From NCBI RefSeq assembly GCF_026914265.1, contig NC_069130.1:14465886-14529885 (forward strand): a stretch of DNA of 64,000 nt, in the 5' to 3' direction. The notes below the pieces were generated by a model, which did not search any database, was not told where the DNA came from, and saw nothing but the letters and a program-made list of their open reading frames with translations. A program made the translations under genes and the position numbers. This stretch comes from Mya arenaria. Taxonomy: Eukaryota > Mollusca > Bivalvia > Myida > Myidae. Positions 1-12,339 of the stretch are shown here, piece after piece. Numbering within the stretch: the first letter of the stretch is position 1; every line of letters starts with the position of its first letter.

Positions 1-790
1 AACCAGCAATATATAAGCGAAGAACCTTCCTGTTTTTATGCGACACTAAAGTCATCACACCCACCAAATATACTTTAGACATGCAGCAGATTAAAGGTGT
101 TCAATTCATTTCTAAAGAACTTTGACCTCATAAACGCAGTCAGCGCTGTAAAAAGAGATATAAAAGTACCTGGTTAACATGAACACTCCTTGTTAACATT
201 TTCTGCGATACACAACCTTGATTAAAAATACAGTTTATATACAGGCAAAGTTGCCAAAAATATACTGATATAGTAGCACACTTGATACAGCATTACATGC
301 ACTTAATGAAAATTAATTACAACTTTGCATATTTGTGCTTAAAGCTGTATTCGGAGTAAACCACCTGTAATTAATCTTGAGTAATAGGTGTATTGGTCAA
401 CGTAGCGAAACAGGGGGCTCACTAAGGGATACTCTAGTTTTGACACTCATAAATTATAACAAACTCCAGCCTTTTCGGCGCCAGGATCAGGGTTCACATT
501 ATGTCTTTATAATCAGCGTAGTATTTGTATTCAATGCGAATGTATGATTAGTTTTCTATGTACTACAATCATGTCATTCGTTATCAGTATTAAGATAAAT
601 AATATGCAACATTTGCCGTGGGAAACGGTCACCAGCTGAAATGGCCTCAATACGGTCCAACAATGAAACAATTAAACACTGGTGCATTCATTCAGTTTTT
701 ATAATTGACGCTAATTTTAGGCAGGAAGTAACAATATGTATTCGTTTGCAAGGACTTATGACCGTTTAGGAAATACCTAGGTTTTACAAA
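1..790. other. Intergenic DNA, no gene seen
   Basis: AT-rich sequence with no ORF of note, no recognisable repeat and no RNA gene. It is the far upstream flank of the first HSPA12-like gene. Confidence 0.5.
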
Positions 791-791
791 A

Positions 792-982
792 GTAACGTCT
801 TTCTTAGTTTATCCTCTTTATAATGGGTTTGATTGCAAGGAAACTCTTATCTTGCCTTACTCTACGGTCAGTATGCTGACTTGAAATTATCATATGCAAC
901 GTCTTTCTTTGTTAATACGAATTTAAATGGGTTGGATTGTAAGGAAACTTTTATCTTTACTCTCCGGTCAGTTTGTTGACTA
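792..982 (+). repeat. Imperfect direct duplication, two units
   Basis: Two similar units of about 90-105 bp follow each other. Both begin AACGTCTTTCTT, contain a GGGTTTGATTG / GGGTTGGATTG block and an AAGGAAAC block, and end with CGGTCAGTNTGNTGACT. The units begin near 792 and 898. They lie about 0.5-0.7 kb upstream of HSPA12 copy 1. No function is evident. Confidence 0.6.
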
Positions 983-1344
983 AAAAATAAAATTGTCCCA
1001 ATATCACAAAACTACTTAAGTCATTTCTCAATCTTAATGCAAATTCGTTTTTTTACCAAATAACAGCAAAGGGATTCAACATATGCTTTCCCACTTTTTA
1101 AAAGTATATTATCTCTTTAGTTATTCGATTATTGTATGATATTTAAGTGAGGTAAAAAAATTGTAAAACACAATTGAGTAGAACTGATTTTGTTCAGCGA
1201 TTGCACAATTGCTCATTTCGAGCACTAGAACTATCTATTTTTTACCTATACGGCGAAATCCGCGTGTCCAGAATATAAAACAAATACTATTTTGAACCAT
1301 GCTTTGCTAGTTTTCGGTAGAATGAGTTTGGGATGAAATTTCGC

Positions 1345-1450
1345 TTCTATATTCTTTGCAGGAACAAGTCCTTTACGACTTTGTTTTTAGCCAAGAGAAG
1401 AGATAACCCTCGACCTCTTGGATGAGGGGAAAAAAGCTTTACCGCTCTCA
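1345..1450 (-). repeat. tRNA-derived SINE remnant upstream of HSPA12 copy 1
   Basis: Read on the minus strand it has a CTCATCCAAGAGGTCG block like the anticodon-arm to box B part of a tRNA-headed SINE. A body follows with CTTGGCT, AAAAAC and GGACTTGTTCC. Related sequences lie at 30648-30780, 43685-43785 and twice in 60010-60720, each just upstream of an HSPA12 copy and antisense to it. It is degenerate, so the exact ends are uncertain. Confidence 0.6.
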
Positions 1451-1494
1451 GCTTCACCTGTATTGTTTCAGTGCAGTGCCTAGTTATATCAACC

Positions 1495-4400
1495 ATGGCA
1501 AGCAATGCACAAAGCAAGACACTGATGGTGGCAGCTTTTGACTTTGGAACCACGTACAGCGGTTATGCTTTCTCCTTCCGAGACGACCCCGACAAGATTC
1601 AGACAAATCAGAACTGGTACGCAGGAGGTGGGGCCGCCCGACTGGTTTCATTAAAGACACCTACATCCGTCCTCCTAAATCCAGAGGGAGAGTTTGACAA
1701 GTTTGGTTTCGAGGCCGAGGACAAATACGCAACCCTAGCTGAAGATGATGAGCACAACGGCTGGAGGCTATTTCGGAGGTTTAAGATGGTTCTGCATAGT
1801 AATGAGGTAGGTTATAAATAAACATAATATGTTAACCTGATATATATCATTTATGATAGCACATTGGTTTGTCCACGAACACCTGTAGTTATGCAGGATG
1901 TTTTAACAGTAAATATGACAATTAACTTCTCATACTGTTAAATCTTATTCACGCCTTCAGTATTAATACAATGATATCTACAGGGCACCTAGTAGTAGCA
2001 AAACAATTAACGATTACCTTGTGTAGAGGTGCAACGTTAAAAGCCTAACACACACTCATCGATAGGCACACGACGTAACAAAATAAATACAAGAAATTCA
2101 TAAATATTTAAATATGAATAATTGTAGGGATAAGTTTAAATATTTTATTCAACATCAATATTAGACAATGCAACATTGTATGCCATTATATACATGATAT
2201 ATTGAAACGGATTAAAACGAAAGCAGAGCTTTATGATTCACACTAGGGGGATAACTCTATGAGTATTCAACCTCACACTTATCCTATCATTGGACAATAA
2301 GCGCGATATCAATCATGTAATCTTAATATGATCCTACATCAACACGAAGACTATAAAGAATGGCGTAATTACTATTGTATTGCTTTTGTAAAAATGTTAT
2401 GTTATCTTTAGCATTTGACGAAAGACGTTACGGTAGAGGACTTTTGTGGAAAACGGATGGCGGCTTTTCCGTTGTTTGTTATGTCCATCAAATACCTGAG
2501 AGAACATCTACTTAAGGCAGTTACCACTCAAAAGATAGGAATCGAAGAGACAGACATATCGTACGTGTTAACCGTCCCTGCTATCTGGGATGACAATGCC
2601 AAAAGGTTCATGAGGGATGCAGCAGTTGCAGTAAGTCATTGATATTTCTTTTGCGTTGATGCTTGTCCTCAAATAACCGCCTTGTCTCTCCATGGTTTAG
2701 TGCAGCTTGATTAGAATACTGATGTTCAAAACTACGGAAACAAGCTCAGTAGCAAAAAGTTGAAAAATAAACCCGGTTTAATGGCATTTGGGACACGCCA
2801 AAGACAGAGAACATAAACACAAAAAATCACAAACAAGAAACATGGAAGAACAGCACCAAACTCCACAAACAGCACGGTGCAGATAGAACTTAATCGTATC
2901 TGTATTAGTAATCGTATGTACATAAGTAATGTGCAAAAAGTAAAATTGGTAGTTTATTATAAAATTGGGTTTCAAAATTTAATATTTTAATCAAGTTTAC
3001 CAAACTCAAAACAACCTTTAATTCTGACGTTGATATTAGTTAAAGTTTATAATCTCTTTATTTTACCTGTATATGCACATTTTGTGAAGGCTGAAATCGA
3101 CCCCGTCCGTCTTAAGCTGGCATTGGAGTCGGAATGTGCCTCAATCTGGTGTGAAACTTTAAGTGTGGACGTCAAGGGCGCTGTAGCCATTGCAGGATCC
3201 CAGTATATGGTCGTCGATCTTGGAGGTTAGAATTATGTTTAGCACTTTAGAATCAAATGCATTTTTTAAATTTAAATCCACTTGAAATACTTTCCGTCTT
3301 TTCGTGAACATATGACCACTGGCTACACGTTAAAGTTGATATACTCGAAGTATATAGGGCATAGAATTACAGCTCATAAATCAGTAATGACGTTAAAACG
3401 TGCTCTATTAGAAAAATATAACAAGTAAAAATAACCAGTTATAATAACAAGTAAAAATAACATGTAAAAATAACAAGTAAAATGACAAATAATAATACGA
3501 CTCATTTGAAAAATAGCATTTCAGTGCCAAATACTCATGACGAAAGTGGATATGGGCCCTCGATTTAATCTAACTATTTGTGATTTTTACAATAAACACG
3601 TTTTTGCGATTTACTGCAGGAGGAACAGCAGATGTATCCGTACACGAGAGAAAATCAGACGGAACATTAAAGGAAATCCACAAAGCCAGTGGCGGTCCTT
3701 GGGGTGGTATCTTTGTGGATGAAAATTATATGAAAATGTTGTGTCAGTTGTACGGGGAAAAGGCTTTGAATGACCTACGAAAGACGGAAATGAGTGATTA
3801 TTTTGATATCACTCGTGATTTCGAGCACAAGAAACGATCCTTTGATACCGAAAACACAAATCACGTTGTTATTCGATTGTCTGCTTCATTGCGTGACCTT
3901 GGTGATGAACATTTCAAAAAACCTCTAGCGGAGAGAATTTCGGCTTTAGGCATTCAGGAAAATTCTATAACACCAAAAGGTAGAGACAAGCTGAAAATCG
4001 TTGGCACAATTATCCAATCATGGTTCAAAGGTCCAATCAATCTGCTGATCCAGCATATAAAGTCACTCTTAGCAGAAGCAAAGATGGAACGCGTGCAAAC
4101 CATTATTCTGGTAGGCGGTTTCGGTGAGAGCCCATACGTTCAGAAGAGAATGAGGAATGAAATAGCTGGAGTGAGACTAATCGTCCCTCCAGATGCGGGG
4201 CTTGCTGTGTTGAAAGGCGCCGTGAGGTTTGGACACAACCCCTCCATTGTCGCTTCCAGGATCATGAAATACACGTATGGGACATCCAGGTTCAAAAGTT
4301 TTAATAAAAAAAAGCACCCAGCTGATAAGAAGGTTTGGAAGAATGGAGAGTGGTTGGTGCCTAATTGTTTCAAGGTGTACGTGCGGGTGAACGAGGAGGT

Positions 4401-4674
4401 GGGAGTGGACCATCAGGTGACAATTTGGGGTACCCCTTTCAGTAAAATATCCCGCACATCCGTTTACAGGACGACACAGGTGAACCCCGATTTTACAACA
4501 GATCCTGGATGTGAACTGCTCGGGACTATAGAGCTTGAAAACAGCTCCGAGGTTCCGTTTAAAGATCAGGATAAAGAAGACACGTTTTTATTCGGAGATA
4601 CTGAGCTGCTGGTAAAGACAAAGAACACTTTCACGGGAAAAGAGGCATTCATGACATTTGAGTGTTTCAAATAA
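1495..4674 (+). CDS. HSPA12-like atypical HSP70 (copy 1, intact, four exons)
   Basis: Coding exons are 1495-1806, 2412-2630, 3090-3225 and 3620-4674, all with GT-AG introns in phases 0, 0 and 1, giving 573 residues. HSP70-type ATPase motifs are visible: phosphate-1 loop FDFGTTYSG (residues 15-23), VPAIWDD (158-164), phosphate-2 loop DLGGGTAD (220-227), GGPWGG (247-252) and adenosine motif VGGFGES (387-393). The C-terminal tail is short and lacks the classical HSP70 peptide-binding domain, as in HSPA12A/B. Vertebrate HSPA12 proteins are about 100 residues longer. The family is cytosolic and ATP-binding; clients are poorly known. The start is the ATG in ACCATGG at 1495, conserved as MAS in copies 2 and 4; an upstream in-frame ATG at 1471 follows a likely splice acceptor. 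An intact reading frame and conserved splice sites suggest a functional gene. Confidence 0.93.
3417..3487 (+). repeat. Short tandem repeat in intron 3 of copy 1
   Basis: A run of about four degenerate units built on ATAACAAGTAAAA. A shorter relative is in intron 3 of copy 3 (about 45485-45530), so the tract predates the duplication of these two genes. Confidence 0.6.
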
Positions 4675-4958
4675 ATAGTTTTTAAGACGATGAGTGTGGA
4701 AATACACATCAGCACCAATATACCTATGATATAAAATATATAAATTATATATTTTAGACGTTTCACAAAACTATTCTATAGAATATTTCTGTTTTTGCTT
4801 GAACATTATTTTTTTTCTGTACTACGTTTGCATACCAATTTAACTTTTTCTGTAAATGTCTTAAATGTATCACATACACACCTTGGATTAGACTGTGTCT
4901 GTATATGCAATTATTAACAAATTGTGTGTTTAATAGTTATAGTACCTGCAAAACAAGA

Positions 4959-4964
4959 AATAAA
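4959..4964 (+). terminator. Probable poly(A) signal of HSPA12 copy 1
   Basis: An AATAAA hexamer lies 285 nt after the stop codon in an AT-rich 3' flank and is followed by T-rich sequence. The position fits a short 3' UTR, but there is no transcript evidence. Confidence 0.4.
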
Positions 4965-4979
4965 GTTATTGTTGATTTA

Positions 4980-6690
4980 ATTGCAATACCAAAATACTGC
5001 CACAGATGTATGTAACGATATCCCATTAGTTACATCAATCTAAAACATTACTCATGAAAACACTTCGGTAAAGAGGTGACAACATCACAGTATTGTCGTG
5101 TTTCTAAAATACTGTGGTTAGTTGTTGTTAAGGCGAAAATCATGAGTGGACTCTGTTTTTTTTCTTATAAAGGTAGCATTTGGAAGACACTTTACAGAAC
5201 ATGATCTTAAAGAAATCCAAATATTGTATGGATTGCATATCTGGAATACATTTCAAATGGATAACATTTTACAACTCATTATTCTCCAATAAAATTGAGA
5301 CTTTTTGGAAGTGTATTTATTTTGGAGACATTTCAAAAGGAAAAAAGCAATGTCGAAAGTGTATTCCATAACTTAGTTATTATAATATGTATATTCTTTG
5401 AAAAAAAATCAAATAAAACAATTATACGCTTTTCTTAATGTTAGTATATTTTCCATAATGAAATTGCAAACGGAACCCCTTTATGGGGCCATAAAATCTG
5501 GATTATTTGTTTGTTGAAGAAGCAACTTTGAAGTGCAATCCTTTTAATCTATATGTATTTTATTGGCATGTTTCAAGAGGTAAAAGCTCCCAGGTGCATT
5601 CCTATTTATAGAGCTCATTGCGTAGCTCAAGACTTCACTAGTTGGTAAGGTCCGCTTTGCATGGTTTTCAAGGAACAGTATGTGCAAATATGAAAAATAT
5701 TGCTGCTGATTGCTGGCAGTTTGTCTACATCGATATGAAGGTTTATTTTATAAACATAGCTGCAACTCGTAGCTACAGGTCACTTCTCAGAATGGCCCTG
5801 TAGGCCTTGCAAAATGGATGAACCAAATTGAAATGGTTAATGCTAATACCATCTTAACTTTATTTATATAATACCTGACTTTATAGCTGCACTCTTTAAG
5901 AAACTATTTGCAGACATCGTGTAAGAAACGAAGCAACCTTACTCTTGTTTTATTCAGACCTGCACTGTTAGAAAATTCTAAGTAAACACACACTGTGCTT
6001 ATATTTATCTACCGGGCGTATCGTCAGGATTTGTTTGATTGTTCGTAATTTGTTGGAGATTTGGAAAGAGATTACCAATAGTAACATTAAATACATGTTA
6101 AAAATGTAGCGACATTTTCTGTTTAGAAGACTCTTTTTTAAATCAAACTGTAGCGTTACCATAGCCATTTATTTTGACAAGTGTTTTTGGCAAGTTTTTG
6201 ACATTTAATTGATATATTTAATTTTGAAAAAGCATGGTGACCTTGAATAATCAAGGTAAAAAAACTCGGTCTTTGAATGCTTGGAGTAAATATGGAAGGC
6301 AAGTTAAATTTCAATCCAATTAGTTCAATTACACAATTATAATATAATCACAGTACTGGTGTTTACGGCTTTATGGTACTTGTCTAGCAAAGGAATACTT
6401 TCGGCTCACATTATATACAAAAATGTGTGTAAAAATGCTTCTTAAACATATTCACACATGTGTACAAACAAGCATATACCTTCACCAACGCAAGTATAAA
6501 TTCACGCTTGAACTCGATCAAGTAGGGTTTATAGCGTACCGCAGTTCGAAAATGATATGTAGTTATACAGTGGTCGAGCTTTTTATCACAATTTAAAACA
6601 AATATTAAGTACATGAGTCTTTACAAGTGTGGAATATTGGTTAATAATAAGCATTAAGGCAAAATAAAATATGTTCTGTAACTCTTTGTG
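4980..6690. other. Intergenic DNA, no gene seen
   Basis: AT-rich, with only ORFs shorter than 70 codons and none with recognisable similarity. No repeat boundary could be fixed here. Confidence 0.45.
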
Positions 6691-6699
6691 CAGGTAGTC

Positions 6700-7150
6700 A
6701 TGTCAGTCATGCTCCTTCTGTCGGCAAATTCCCGCCAAGATCGAGGCAATATCACTTTTGTTTCTTTAAGTTGATCGATCTTCTTCTTAGTTTCTTTAGT
6801 GGTGTGTGATCATTTGATGTTAAGGGCCTGTGAGTCGATAGCCAAACACTAATTTCAAAGCATTAATCAACTAGACACTTTCAAGTATAAATATTGAAGG
6901 TACATAAACTTTTATTCGCTCAATAGGCTCCCATCGAGTATAAGACTGATCTTTAAACTCAACAAATTTGTGTCCGGATTATGGGCACGCTTGTAATAGT
7001 TATATTACACTGCATATTTTACGTCAAAACATCTTTAATAGAAGGATAAAATATATGAAAATCTAAGCATCAAGTGCAATATTTTGTTTATAAATTCAAA
7101 TCAAACATATGTTTTCAATACGATTCTTCAAGACAAGGCTTTGTAAGCAA
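6700..7150 (+). repeat. Segmental duplicate, copy A (partner at 21.93-22.33 kb)
   Basis: Diverged but continuous similarity to 21930-22330 in the same orientation. Shared blocks include TTTGATGTTAAGG, CAATAGG(C/T)TCCC(A/G)TCGAGT, ACTGCATATTTT(A/T)CGTCAAA and AATATTTTGTTTATAAATTCA. Copy A lies 2.0 kb downstream of HSPA12 copy 1; copy B lies about 0.45 kb downstream of the HSPA12 3' remnant at 21.2 kb. The pair therefore looks like 3' flank carried along when the gene was duplicated. Confidence 0.7.
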
Positions 7151-9590
7151 CCTCAACTGATTCATACGTATGTGTTAATGTGTGATTAATGCCTGACTGT
7201 AAACAGCGCCTAATCAGTATATAATATTTACACCTCAATTCCATTCGTAAAATGACTCACCTTTCGGCAGATGCAAGTGTGTTCCGATGAACAGAACATC
7301 TTCGAATATGTTTGGATCGCGAATCATCGCATAACATTATACAAGTAAATCAAATATTGTTTATCTTCTTATTGTTTTATTGTGTCAGCATGCCCCGAAA
7401 AACGCAAATCGACATGTAAGAAATGGTTATTTATGATATGTTAAAAAATATTGATGCCATTAGCATTTCAATTTCACGTTTGAAAGTGACTTTTATTTTT
7501 TGCCGCGTTATTTTGAGGTTATTTGAACAACTGTTTCTTGATTCAGTTTCCTTATATGAAATAAAGTATTTTTTTAACAATTATTGAATGAAATGATTAA
7601 ATATTGGTGAAAATATAAGTAATGAATTCCGTGAATGATGTCATTATCGGGGATATGAACGCATTGCACTCAACCTACTTAAACCAGCCAAACTGCGTTC
7701 ACACCTCGATAAAGAAATCAATTCCGCAATTCATTCCTTACATAAAGGCTATTTTATAATGTTTATCTCGCGTATTTACATACAAACATAGATATAGATC
7801 AAATATACGAGTAAACGGTCGAGGTCACGGTTTGAAATCGAATGGACAGATATGTAATTGGGATATATTTGTCAGACGACAGTAAAAGGAACGGATTGGT
7901 CTGAAGAAGGGACAGATTGAACTGCCCGAGACATACGACTGGATGAAAAACTGCATACAGACACACTGACGAACATGTAGTAATCAGACTTTAACAGGAA
8001 TACTTTGCATGTTGAGAAAGACAAACAGACGGACAAACACACAAACAGGGTGATGGACCAAGACAGATGGACGAACGACAACTCAATTTTACTCATCGCA
8101 CATGGACTGATGGTCAAATGTTTAACAACACTTTTTCACAGATTCACACTAAAGTAAAAACGATAAACACATTTGCAAACCAAAACACGGATTGAAACAT
8201 TTTAAGAATGTTTTTGTTAAGTTAATAGATACATCATTGAGGTTGATAAAACTGTAGTACCTTTATTTATAACTTTATTTCGGTCATTTAGTATAATTTT
8301 TGTAATCAGAAAGAAAATACCTTTCAACTTACACCAAAAATATATATAGGGTCAACAGTCATCCACATTTAAATTAAGGTAAATCGAGTAGTCAGAAAAT
8401 GTCGGATTCCTTAATCCGGTGGAAATTGCGGCTAACCATACGAATCGAAGCCGGGAAGGATGAACCAACAGAGCTGATACGAGGTGTACCAGTATTTGAG
8501 ATATGACAAACTGCACGGCTGCTTTGATACTTTGTTGCTACGCATACTTCGTAGACTCAATGCGGATGACAGGTAGTTCGTTTACGTCCAGGCCGCAAAC
8601 AGAGGAGGCCCTTACCAGTTATAGCAATAAAGGGACTCTTAAACTCTACACATTGGATAAGAAAAAAGGATCCAACGCTATTTTCGTGTCTACCAATACA
8701 GTTCGACTTTTGAACCAGTCAAGACAAGTCAAAGTTGTATAAGCAATGTAATTAAAACGTTGCCACTACACAAAGAACATTCTTGCTGGCATTGATACCA
8801 ACAACATAGAGTAAATAATAAATATGAAATAAATATGAGATACTTGTTTTATCTTAAAGGGGCTAGACACAAAATGGTTCAAAACTCGGTATATAGTTTA
8901 TTTTCTCAAAACAAGCATAGAATTGTTAATGCATGCTAGTAGGAGGTCGATAATACATCACTTTACATGGATAAAATAATAAACGCAACAATCATGATGC
9001 CGTCTCATATACATAATAGAGAACGGGTAGGGAAATTGGAATTACAAATACATAAACCGTCCGTGTTGCGGTAGAGACATTTTCGGGCAAAGTTTTGTTT
9101 GGGTAACAAATTGCCCTTTGTAATGATTTTACATGTGTTACAACTCGTGTCTTACTTACACTTATGTAAACTCACACTAATGTGTTATTCTAATTCTGCA
9201 ACAAACAAAGACTGCCCAAAACTTTCACCTCAAACGTTAAAGATTTTTTAAAGGTTATTAAACATAAAAATGGCCATATACATGTAGTTTTAAGTGCACA
9301 AGCCGTTAAAAAGAAATAGATGAACACACATTCAACAATTATTTACCCAATATATGTCCAAGAACGTTATATATTGACAAAAAATGCAATTGTGTCCGTC
9401 ATTGATTCTGTCGTTGTATATAGTACATGTCAATGCCGTATAAAATGTTCGGGTTGTAGTATTTATGACCTGCAATGTATGTTAGTGCTCTCGGCAATGT
9501 ATTTCATGTAACTGCCTAGTCCGTCGGATGTCTCGATGTTGTGTTTCATCTCACAGTCATGTTAATTGATGATAGTTTTCATGTCACTCA
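7150..9590. other. Intergenic DNA, no gene seen
   Basis: Contains a C/A/G-biased, low-complexity stretch near 7870-8110 with many GACAGAC/GACGGAC-like words, and a slightly GC-richer patch at 8390-8740 holding a 79-codon ORF. Nothing is recognisable. Confidence 0.4.
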
Positions 9591-9598
9591 GGCGGTGC

Positions 9599-10164
9599 TT
9601 ATATGATTCGTCGGAAGGCAAAATTGCTTAAAATAAGCAAGTTTGTCGCCCTTCCTATTTTCCATGTTTTTAAATGATTTAGAAGATGTTTTGTACACAA
9701 AGGCCAAGATGGCATAGATGTTGATATGTTTCAAATATTTCTTATTTTATATGCTGATGATAAAGTGATATTTGCAATTTTTGAAAATGAACTACAATTA
9801 AGCTTAGATGCTTTGTTTGAATATTGTAATAGATGGAAACATAGCGCAGTCTACGCCGATTACGGAGCCCTACATTCGTTCTTTAACCAAATTTTGATTG
9901 CGAGTTTTGGTTTCTTAAAACACTTCGACAAACCTTTTCACAATATAGTCTGACGGAGCACTGTCAAAACATTATTTTGGAAACAGGTTTGTCGAAGTGT
10001 TTGATAAAATTAATGACCTTATCAAATTTTGAAAATAAAACAAATGCGGGGCTCTTTAAGCGGCATAGACTGCCCTTTGTTTCATTTCAAATGGTGTTGT
10101 AAATGAAAAGTTATCTTTGATTTATGTCATTTTAAGCAATTTTGCCTTCCGACGAAGCATATAA
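9599..10164. mobile_element. Foldback element enclosing a LINE reverse-transcriptase scrap
   Basis: A 36-bp inverted repeat, 35 of 36 positions matching, bounds the interval (9599-9634 and 10129-10164; core CGTCGGAAGGCAAAATTGC). Inside are a LINE reverse-transcriptase remnant (about 9650-9845) and a second perfect 18-bp inverted repeat (9918-9935 and 9985-10002; AAACACTTCGACAAACCT). No clear target-site duplication was seen, so a rearranged LINE flanked by chance repeats is possible, though the long near-perfect match makes chance unlikely. Confidence 0.6.
9650..9845 (+). pseudogene. LINE reverse transcriptase fragment (YADD motif)
   Basis: Translation gives FSMFLNDLEDVLYTK and then, after a shift of frame near 9712, DVDMFQIFLILYADDKVIFA followed by ELQLSLDALFEYCNRWK. 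This is the reverse-transcriptase palm of a non-LTR retrotransposon: the YADD active site, with the FxNDLE block upstream and the ExLQxxLDxLxxYCxxW block after it. Only about 65 residues remain; endonuclease, thumb and the rest are absent. The clade (CR1, L2 or RTE-like) cannot be fixed from so short a piece. Confidence 0.8.
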
Positions 10165-10228
10165 CGTAATTTATAACGTGGTATATACACACTGTACTTT
10201 GCATGGTCTCTTAGTATTTTGATTAGTA

Positions 10229-10544
10229 ATGCACCAGTCAATTGTAACCACGGCTCCCCCAGGTCCGAGGATTGCGGGGAGGTTGAAGTTCGGTCCAGCC
10301 AACCCCGGCTAAAATCCCCGCCCTGCGGGTACGAACAGATGGTAAAATCCCCGCCAAATGCCCCCGTACCCCAGGGACCCCAGGTAAGGCCCATTCCCCG
10401 CTATATTTAAAGCGTAGACAAAACCACCGCATTCATCCGGCACTCCGGGGCCACCCGAAAGGTAAAAACACGGCCCATTTCCCGGGCTATCCCCGGTATA
10501 CAACCGGACCTTGATGGGGTGTGTGGTTTCAATTGACTGGTGCA
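10229..10544. mobile_element. GC-rich MITE-like element, copy 1 (complete)
   Basis: About 316 bp bounded by 23-bp terminal inverted repeats (ATGCACCAGTCAATTGTAAC at the left end, one mismatch to the right end). The interior is strikingly GC-rich against the AT-rich surroundings, with runs of C or G and blocks such as AAAATCCCCGCC and CACGGCCCATTT. Related copies lie at 10624-10718 (partial) and 14994-15287. There is no coding capacity, so it is presumably moved by a DNA transposase encoded elsewhere. Confidence 0.75.
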
Positions 10545-10560
10545 TAATTAATACTATGGT

Positions 10561-11215
10561 ATCCATTTCATAAAATATGTCGATTTAACTGCAACATTAG
10601 TAAAACATTTCTTTGAACAAATACACCCGAAAGGTAAAAACACGGCCCATTTCCCCGGCTATCTCCGGTATACCCCCGGACCTGGGGGGGGGGGCGTGGT
10701 TACAATTGACTGGTGCATAATGAAGACCATAGTGAAAGAAATCGGCTAAGTAGTGTGAAGGAAATGGTTCCTATTACCAGATGTAAATCCTTATAAGTAT
10801 TGGTCTTTCACACCTTCCATAAAACAAGCAGTAAGTATTTCACAGTTTATTTATGAGTCCTTAATTTACATAGATACACTATCTACATACATTCATAAAC
10901 TAAAGCTATAAAATATGAGATAAATATGCAAATGGCCATTGTAAATTTGTAATGTGAAATGCATACAGTTATGTTGTAGTAGACAAATTATCAATTAATA
11001 TGAACACGAACTAGGTAGCATATAATTATAATGAGGGTTAAACATGAGCATTCAGCTGATACTGAAGACATTTTAAAAAAAAGTAAAAGATGAGTATATA
11101 TTCTTGTAACAATAACATTTAATACTCATATTTGAAGCTTTATCTTCAACACTATCCATTTCATAAAATATGTTGATTTAACTGCAACATCAGTAAAACA
11201 TTCCTTTGACCAAAT
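10561..11215 (+). repeat. 60-bp direct repeats flanking a 0.5-kb block
   Basis: A block of about 62 bp at 10561-10622 (ATCCATTTCATAAAATATGT...) recurs in the same orientation at 11154-11215 with only a few differences. The truncated MITE copy and about 430 bp of other AT-rich DNA lie between. This fits a tandem duplication, or an insertion that duplicated its flank. Confidence 0.7.
10624..10718. mobile_element. GC-rich MITE-like element, truncated copy 2
   Basis: Matches the right-hand third of the element at 10229-10544, from CACCCGAAAGGTAAAAACAC to the terminal repeat CAATTGACTGGTGCAT, with a G-run before the terminus. The left part is missing. Confidence 0.75.
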
Positions 11216-11999
11216 GCATGAGTATAATCCCTGATAAACAGTATATACAACAGTTATTTTTAATATCACATGTCAAAAGCATTATCACATTTGATAAAAC
11301 TATATCGTTTACACAGAAAAAAATACAAATAGTAAAAGTAAAGGAAATTTTTTTTATAAAAAAGATGAATGCAATAAATTGCCCATTGAGGGAAGGGTCA
11401 AACATAAGAACATTACTCAACTTTTATTAAAACTTCATTTTTTCAAACCAAAAGATTTAAGGAGTTTACTTCCATTTTCAAAAACTAGTAACTAGTATAT
11501 TTTTAAAGCACATTTCAATATCTGCAATATATTTCCATCACATAAGTGTTTCGTTTATAGTATAATTGTAGAATAAGTCTGTAATTAGAAAATAAATATA
11601 TAAAAAGTAACAGAAAAAATGCATGAAAATGAAAACAAAAGTGAGCCTTATAAGTTTCAATTGTTTTATCATTTGAATGTGGAGGGCAACATAAGTGAAT
11701 GAATAAGTTAATGCTAAAATATATTTAAGGCTTATACTAAGAATATCTGATAATCTTTTGAAAAAATAATGGATTGAAAGTTACTACTACATGGTCTTAA
11801 TTAAGCAGTGTAATGTACATGATTGTCAAGTTTAGAAGTTGTTAATAACTTTCCTGCTTGTACATGAACCAAAGCAATGACTTTTTGTTTTTGATTGTTT
11901 TCCTTTAAAGCATTGATATAAATTAAAGAAAAATCCACTTATTTGAGGTTGTCATTTCTGCACACATTTGATTATGGAGGAAAATATCAAAATGCAAAA
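11216..11999. other. Intergenic DNA, no gene seen
   Basis: AT-rich sequence with poly(A)/poly(T) tracts. ORFs on both strands (about 75 codons near 11200-11430) overlap each other and are low-complexity, so they are not credited as genes. Confidence 0.4.
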
Positions 12000-12330
12000 T
12001 TAAAAAAAAAAAAATTGTCTTGGAATTAGTTTGTTTTGAGTAAATATCTGCTTACCAGTGATGAATGACTGCTGAGAAAAGATCAGATCGCAGATTTTCA
12101 TATTTCCATTCCAAATTAATGTTTTATGGCTTAAACCATTACTAACGGTTTAATAAAAATGCATAAAACATCGTTTTTGGGACGGAAATATGAAAAGCTG
12201 TGATCTGATCTTTTGTCAGAAGAATTGTATCATTGGTTTGCAGATATTTACGCAAAAACTTGTTCGTTCGAAGACAAAAAATAAAAAAAAAATTGTAAAA
12301 ACGTTCAATCTGTGAGAGTGTAGCTTTAAC
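12000..12330. mobile_element. Foldback MITE, family TTAAAGCTNCACTCTCACAG (left tip lost)
   Basis: The two halves are inverted copies of each other. TTGTCTTGGAA, TAAATATCTGC, AAGATCAGATC and TTTTCATATTTCC on the left recur as reverse complement on the right, meeting around 12140-12160. The right end is a terminal repeat reading (minus strand) GTTAAAGCTACACTCTCACA. The matching left tip is missing. A second member with both tips is at 53251-53598. Confidence 0.75.
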
Positions 12331-12339
12331 ATCAGAAAT

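Noticed and set aside
8503-8742. 79-codon ORF with a hydrophobic N-terminus
   Set aside because: Could mimic a small secreted protein, but there is no cleavage-site context, no cysteine pattern and no upstream gene structure to support it.
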